This document shows positions 31,893 to 34,062 of a stretch of 34,062 nucleotides of DNA, piece by piece (position 1 is the first letter of the stretch; each line of letters opens with the position of its first letter). The stretch covers positions 1 to 34,062 of the forward strand of contig PMAT01000064.1 in assembly GCA_003152695.1 (NCBI GenBank). Direction: 5' to 3'. The notes beneath the pieces were generated by a model that had not been told where the DNA came from, ran no database searches, and worked only from the letters and a program-made list of their open reading frames with translations. The DNA is from Acidobacteriaceae bacterium. GTDB taxonomy: Bacteria; Acidobacteriota; Terriglobia; Terriglobales; Acidobacteriaceae. The position numbers were made by a program, and so were the translations under genes.

Positions 31893-32660
31893 CTATCGTC
31901 CGGTCGCTAACCGCAGCGCCAGTCGCTCAGGCAGTGAGGCCGCAAAAATCCTATCCTGCGCCTTCTTTACGTTGTAAGGAACGCGGTAGAAGGTAACCTG
32001 TGCGGGTGCGTCCCCGTTCTTTTCATAGAGAGCGAAGGCCGCCCGCCAGTCACCATCACGGGGCTGGCCGACCGACCCAGGATTGATGAGGTAACGCTCA
32101 CCCGGTGTAAGCGTGAGGGTAAACTCCGCAACGCCCTCCATGGTGTCGTAACCAGGCGCGAAGTAATGGGTCTTGCCCTCCTGGTATACGAAGCCACCCT
32201 GCACATGGGTGTGCCCAAACATCATGACATCGGCATGGTCGGGCTCCCGGAAATTGGCGTTAGCGGTGGAAGCGTTTAACAGGTACTCGTCTTCATCGCG
32301 CGGGGAGCCGTGCACGAACTCGAGTCCGGGTAATTCGTCGAGGCGGGCCGGCCCTTGCGGCAAGCACCGCAACCAGTTCCGATGTTCGCGCACCAGCGCG
32401 GTTTGGGTCCACTGCGCCGACATGGCCGCCACCAGGTTGAAGTCGGACAGGTCGGTCAGCCCGGTGCAGGCGCGATCATGATTGCCCCGCACCACCGGTC
32501 CGCCCATGGCGCGCACCAACTCGCACACTTCATTCGGCGACGCGTTGTAGCCGACCACGTCCCCCAGGTTCACCACCTGATCATACGGAGGAGCGGCGGC
32601 GACACAGGCTTCCATCGCTTCCAGGTTAGCATGAACGTCGCTGAGCACGAGAAGGCGCAT
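31893..32660 (-). CDS. calcineurin-like metallophosphoesterase
   Basis: A 255-residue phosphoesterase. The five metal motifs are present: Asp8-x-His10 (LSDVHAN), Asp34 (LGDVVGY), Asn60-His61 (RGNHD), His117 (VHGSP) and GHTH (149-152). The family (YfcE/MJ0936-like) hydrolyses phosphodiester or phosphomonoester bonds; the substrate is unknown. The ATG follows the peptide-ABC ATPase gene by 3 bases, suggesting one transcript. Confidence 0.9.
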   Translation of the reverse strand: MRLLVLSDVHANLEAMEACVAAAPPYDQVVNLGDVVGYNASPNEVCELVRAMGGPVVRGNHDRACTGLTDLSDFNLVAAMSAQWTQTALVREHRNWLRCLPQGPARLDELPGLEFVHGSPRDEDEYLLNASTANANFREPDHADVMMFGHTHVQGGFVYQEGKTHYFAPGYDTMEGVAEFTLTLTPGERYLINPGSVGQPRDGDWRAAFALYEKNGDAPAQVTFYRVPYNVKKAQDRIFAASLPERLALRLATGR

Positions 32661-32663
32661 CGG

Positions 32664-33854
32664 TCAGCGCACCTCCGCGGAGACAACCGGGCAGCGGGCC
32701 AGATGGCCGGGCGCAACTTCGACCAGCGGCGGCAGTTCAATCGAGCAACTGGCAACGCGCCAGGAGCAGCGTGGCTCGAAAGCACAGCCCGGTGGCAGGC
32801 CCGTTATGGCAGGCACAGTTCCCTCGATGGTCTGGAGTGGTTGGCCGCGCTCCGTGCGCAGCGTCGGCACAGAGTGTAACAGCCCGCGCGTGTAGGGATG
32901 CACCGGATGCGTGAAAACTTCCTGTGCAGTTCCCATTTCGACCAGGCTGCAAGCGTACATGACTCCGATGCGGTGCGATACTTGCGAGACGACGGCGAGG
33001 TCGTGGGAGATGAATAGCATCGCCAAGGAGAATTTTTCGCGCAGCTCGCTGAGCAGGTCGAGCACTTGCGCCTGGATGGTGACATCGAGCGCGGTTGTAG
33101 GCTCGTCAGCAATCAGCAGCGACGGCCGGTTCACCACGGCCATGGCAATCATCACGCGCTGGCGCTGGCCGCCGGAGAGCTGATGGGGATAGTCGCGCGC
33201 GCGTCGGTCGGGGTCGGCAATGGCGACGGTGCGCAAGGCCTCGACTGCAAGCCGCCAGGCTTCGGCTTTGGTGACCTTGCCGCCCGCAGAACCCCTGGCA
33301 GTATTGTCATCCTGAGCAGGCTTCACGCCCTGCTGAAACAGCCCTCCAACGCCATGGTTTTGAAGGGGCACGGCTTCAGCCGTGCCGTTAAGCCCTATAT
33401 TTTCGTCATCACGAGCGGGCGAACAGGGGTCCCCAACGAGCGCCGTTTTTGCGCTTGTTGGGGTAAAGTTTAGCCCGCGAGGGATCTGCTTTTCTGCATG
33501 CGCCAACACCGCTTCGGCAATCTGATCGCCCACGCGCATCACCGGATTGAGCGCGGTCATCGGCTCCTGGAAAATCATGCTGATCTCAGCGCCGCGGATG
33601 TGTCGCATCTCTGGCTCCGGCCTGGCGAGGAGATCCTCGCCACGAAATTGAATGTTGCCGTGAATGCGCGCCTGTGGCGGCAGCAGGCGCAAGATGGCCA
33701 GCGCGCTGACCGACTTCCCCGAGCCCGACTCGCCCACCAGTCCCAGGACCTCGCCCGGCGCAATCTGAAAACTCACATCGCGGACAGCGGTCACGTTTCC
33801 CTGAGCGGTGGCGAATTCGACGGTGAGATTGCGGACCTCAAGCAGCGGGAACAC
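32664..33854 (-). CDS. peptide/nickel ABC transporter ATP-binding protein (DppD/OppD-like), with an internal insertion
   Basis: A 396-residue ATPase of the dipeptide/oligopeptide (or nickel) importer group; the usual length is about 325. Walker A is GESGSGKS (41-48), the Q-loop is FQEP (95-98), the signature LSGGQ (226-230) and Walker B LLIADEP (Asp250-Glu251). The C-terminal oligopeptide-type domain ends in PGCAFEPRCSWRVASC, the iron-sulphur-like cysteine motif of this group. Residues about 121-193 do not belong to the family: they are encoded by about 200 bp of palindromic repeat (33304-33491) read through in frame, between the Q-loop and the signature motif. The gene may therefore be damaged, or the insert tolerated. 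Confidence 0.88.
   Translation of the reverse strand: MFPLLEVRNLTVEFATAQGNVTAVRDVSFQIAPGEVLGLVGESGSGKSVSALAILRLLPPQARIHGNIQFRGEDLLARPEPEMRHIRGAEISMIFQEPMTALNPVMRVGDQIAEAVLAHAEKQIPRGLNFTPTSAKTALVGDPCSPARDDENIGLNGTAEAVPLQNHGVGGLFQQGVKPAQDDNTARGSAGGKVTKAEAWRLAVEALRTVAIADPDRRARDYPHQLSGGQRQRVMIAMAVVNRPSLLIADEPTTALDVTIQAQVLDLLSELREKFSLAMLFISHDLAVVSQVSHRIGVMYACSLVEMGTAQEVFTHPVHPYTRGLLHSVPTLRTERGQPLQTIEGTVPAITGLPPGCAFEPRCSWRVASCSIELPPLVEVAPGHLARCPVVSAEVR
33304..33491. repeat. palindromic repeat mosaic inserted in the ABC ATPase gene
   Basis: The segment begins with TTGTCATCCTGAGC (33304-33317) and ends with GGATCTGCTT (33482-33491). Inside are three hairpins: AGCAGG...CCTGCT (33315-33335 region), GGCACGGC-TTCA-GCCGTGCC (33367-33386, identical to 23313-23332 with identical flanks) and a 13-bp stem with one wobble around a CGTTTTT loop (33431-33463). 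It adds about 70 codons without breaking the frame. Confidence 0.85.
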
Positions 33855-33957
33855 AAGGCTATGCTAGCAGGTAGATTACCCATCCCATCTCCGGTTGACG
33901 GTGATAGCGTTTGACGGGATAGGAGGTAGAGGCCTCCACGTCTGCCCTCTCTAGTAG

Positions 33958-34062
33958 CTAAGTAGTAATAGCGCGGGAATTCCGGGGGCGGGCGGCGGGA
34001 GAGGAACCGGGCGGCAGCTCCGAGCGGCGCAGGATCAGCTTGACCTGACCGATCTTTTGTAC
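33958..34062 (-). CDS. C-terminal fragment of a gene running off the window
   Basis: Read from the right edge on the minus strand, 34 codons end in TAG at 33958: a KIGQVKLILRRSELPPGSS segment followed by a Pro/Arg/Ser tail. The strand-turn pattern of QVKLILRRSEL weakly recalls the end of Flp-pilus CpaB-type proteins, but this is too short to assign. It may belong to the next gene. Confidence 0.35.
   Translation of the reverse strand, partial: VQKIGQVKLILRRSELPPGSSPAARPRNSRAITT

Overview
The window is about 34 kb of a GC-rich bacterial chromosome, most likely from an Acidobacteriota member (Terriglobia/Koribacter-like). The taxonomic cues are a VWFA-domain secreted protein of the acidobacterial VWFA-related type, abundant short palindromic and 7-bp tandem repeats in the spacers, and the mix of housekeeping and accessory genes. 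This assignment is inference from gene content; no rRNA is present.

Layout. 0.1-1.6 kb: a less GC-rich three-gene cassette of unknown function on the minus strand. 1.7-2.35 kb: a VapBC-type toxin-antitoxin pair with a readable promoter/operator. 2.4-5.3 kb: ychF, a DUF4149-like membrane protein and the nickel-insertion pair hypA-hypB, all minus. 5.3-5.8 kb: a RelE/ParE-type toxin-antitoxin pair. 6.0-7.85 kb: a LytS-type sensor kinase and LytTR response regulator. 7.9-11.9 kb: a secreted M28 peptidase of the glutamate carboxypeptidase II class, a small hypothetical protein and a K+-channel-like protein.

11.9-22.6 kb is the most notable region: an aerobic benzoyl-CoA (box) oxidation locus. boxR (HTH fused to a shikimate-kinase-like domain), boxC (ring-cleaving dihydrodiol lyase) and boxB (di-iron benzoyl-CoA epoxidase) run on the plus strand. 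An adrenodoxin-reductase-type FAD/NADPH enzyme follows boxB. Divergent from boxR are a flavodoxin-like protein, an alpha/beta hydrolase and a hotdog thioesterase. An AidB-like acyl-CoA dehydrogenase closes the region. The usual reductase BoxA, the aldehyde dehydrogenase BoxD and a benzoate-CoA ligase are not in the window. The working hypothesis is that the NADPH reductase and flavodoxin feed electrons to BoxB in place of BoxA. TGCA sites overlap the TATAAT boxes of both boxR and boxC, and a HigBA toxin-antitoxin module sits between boxR and boxC with its own palindromic operator.

22.7-34 kb: a PD-(D/E)XK nuclease-like protein, a composite palindromic repeat, an orphan MacB/LolD-like ATPase, tRNA-Gly and tRNA-Cys, small membrane and stress-type proteins (ankyrin, GlcG/HbpS), a TauE/SafE exporter with its DUF1634 partner, a decayed tRNA-Cys copy, two secreted proteins, obg, an RNase H, a metallophosphoesterase and a peptide-transporter ATPase. 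The ATPase gene carries an in-frame insertion of about 200 bp built from the same kind of palindromic repeats that lie in the spacers. The fragment of one more gene runs off the right edge.
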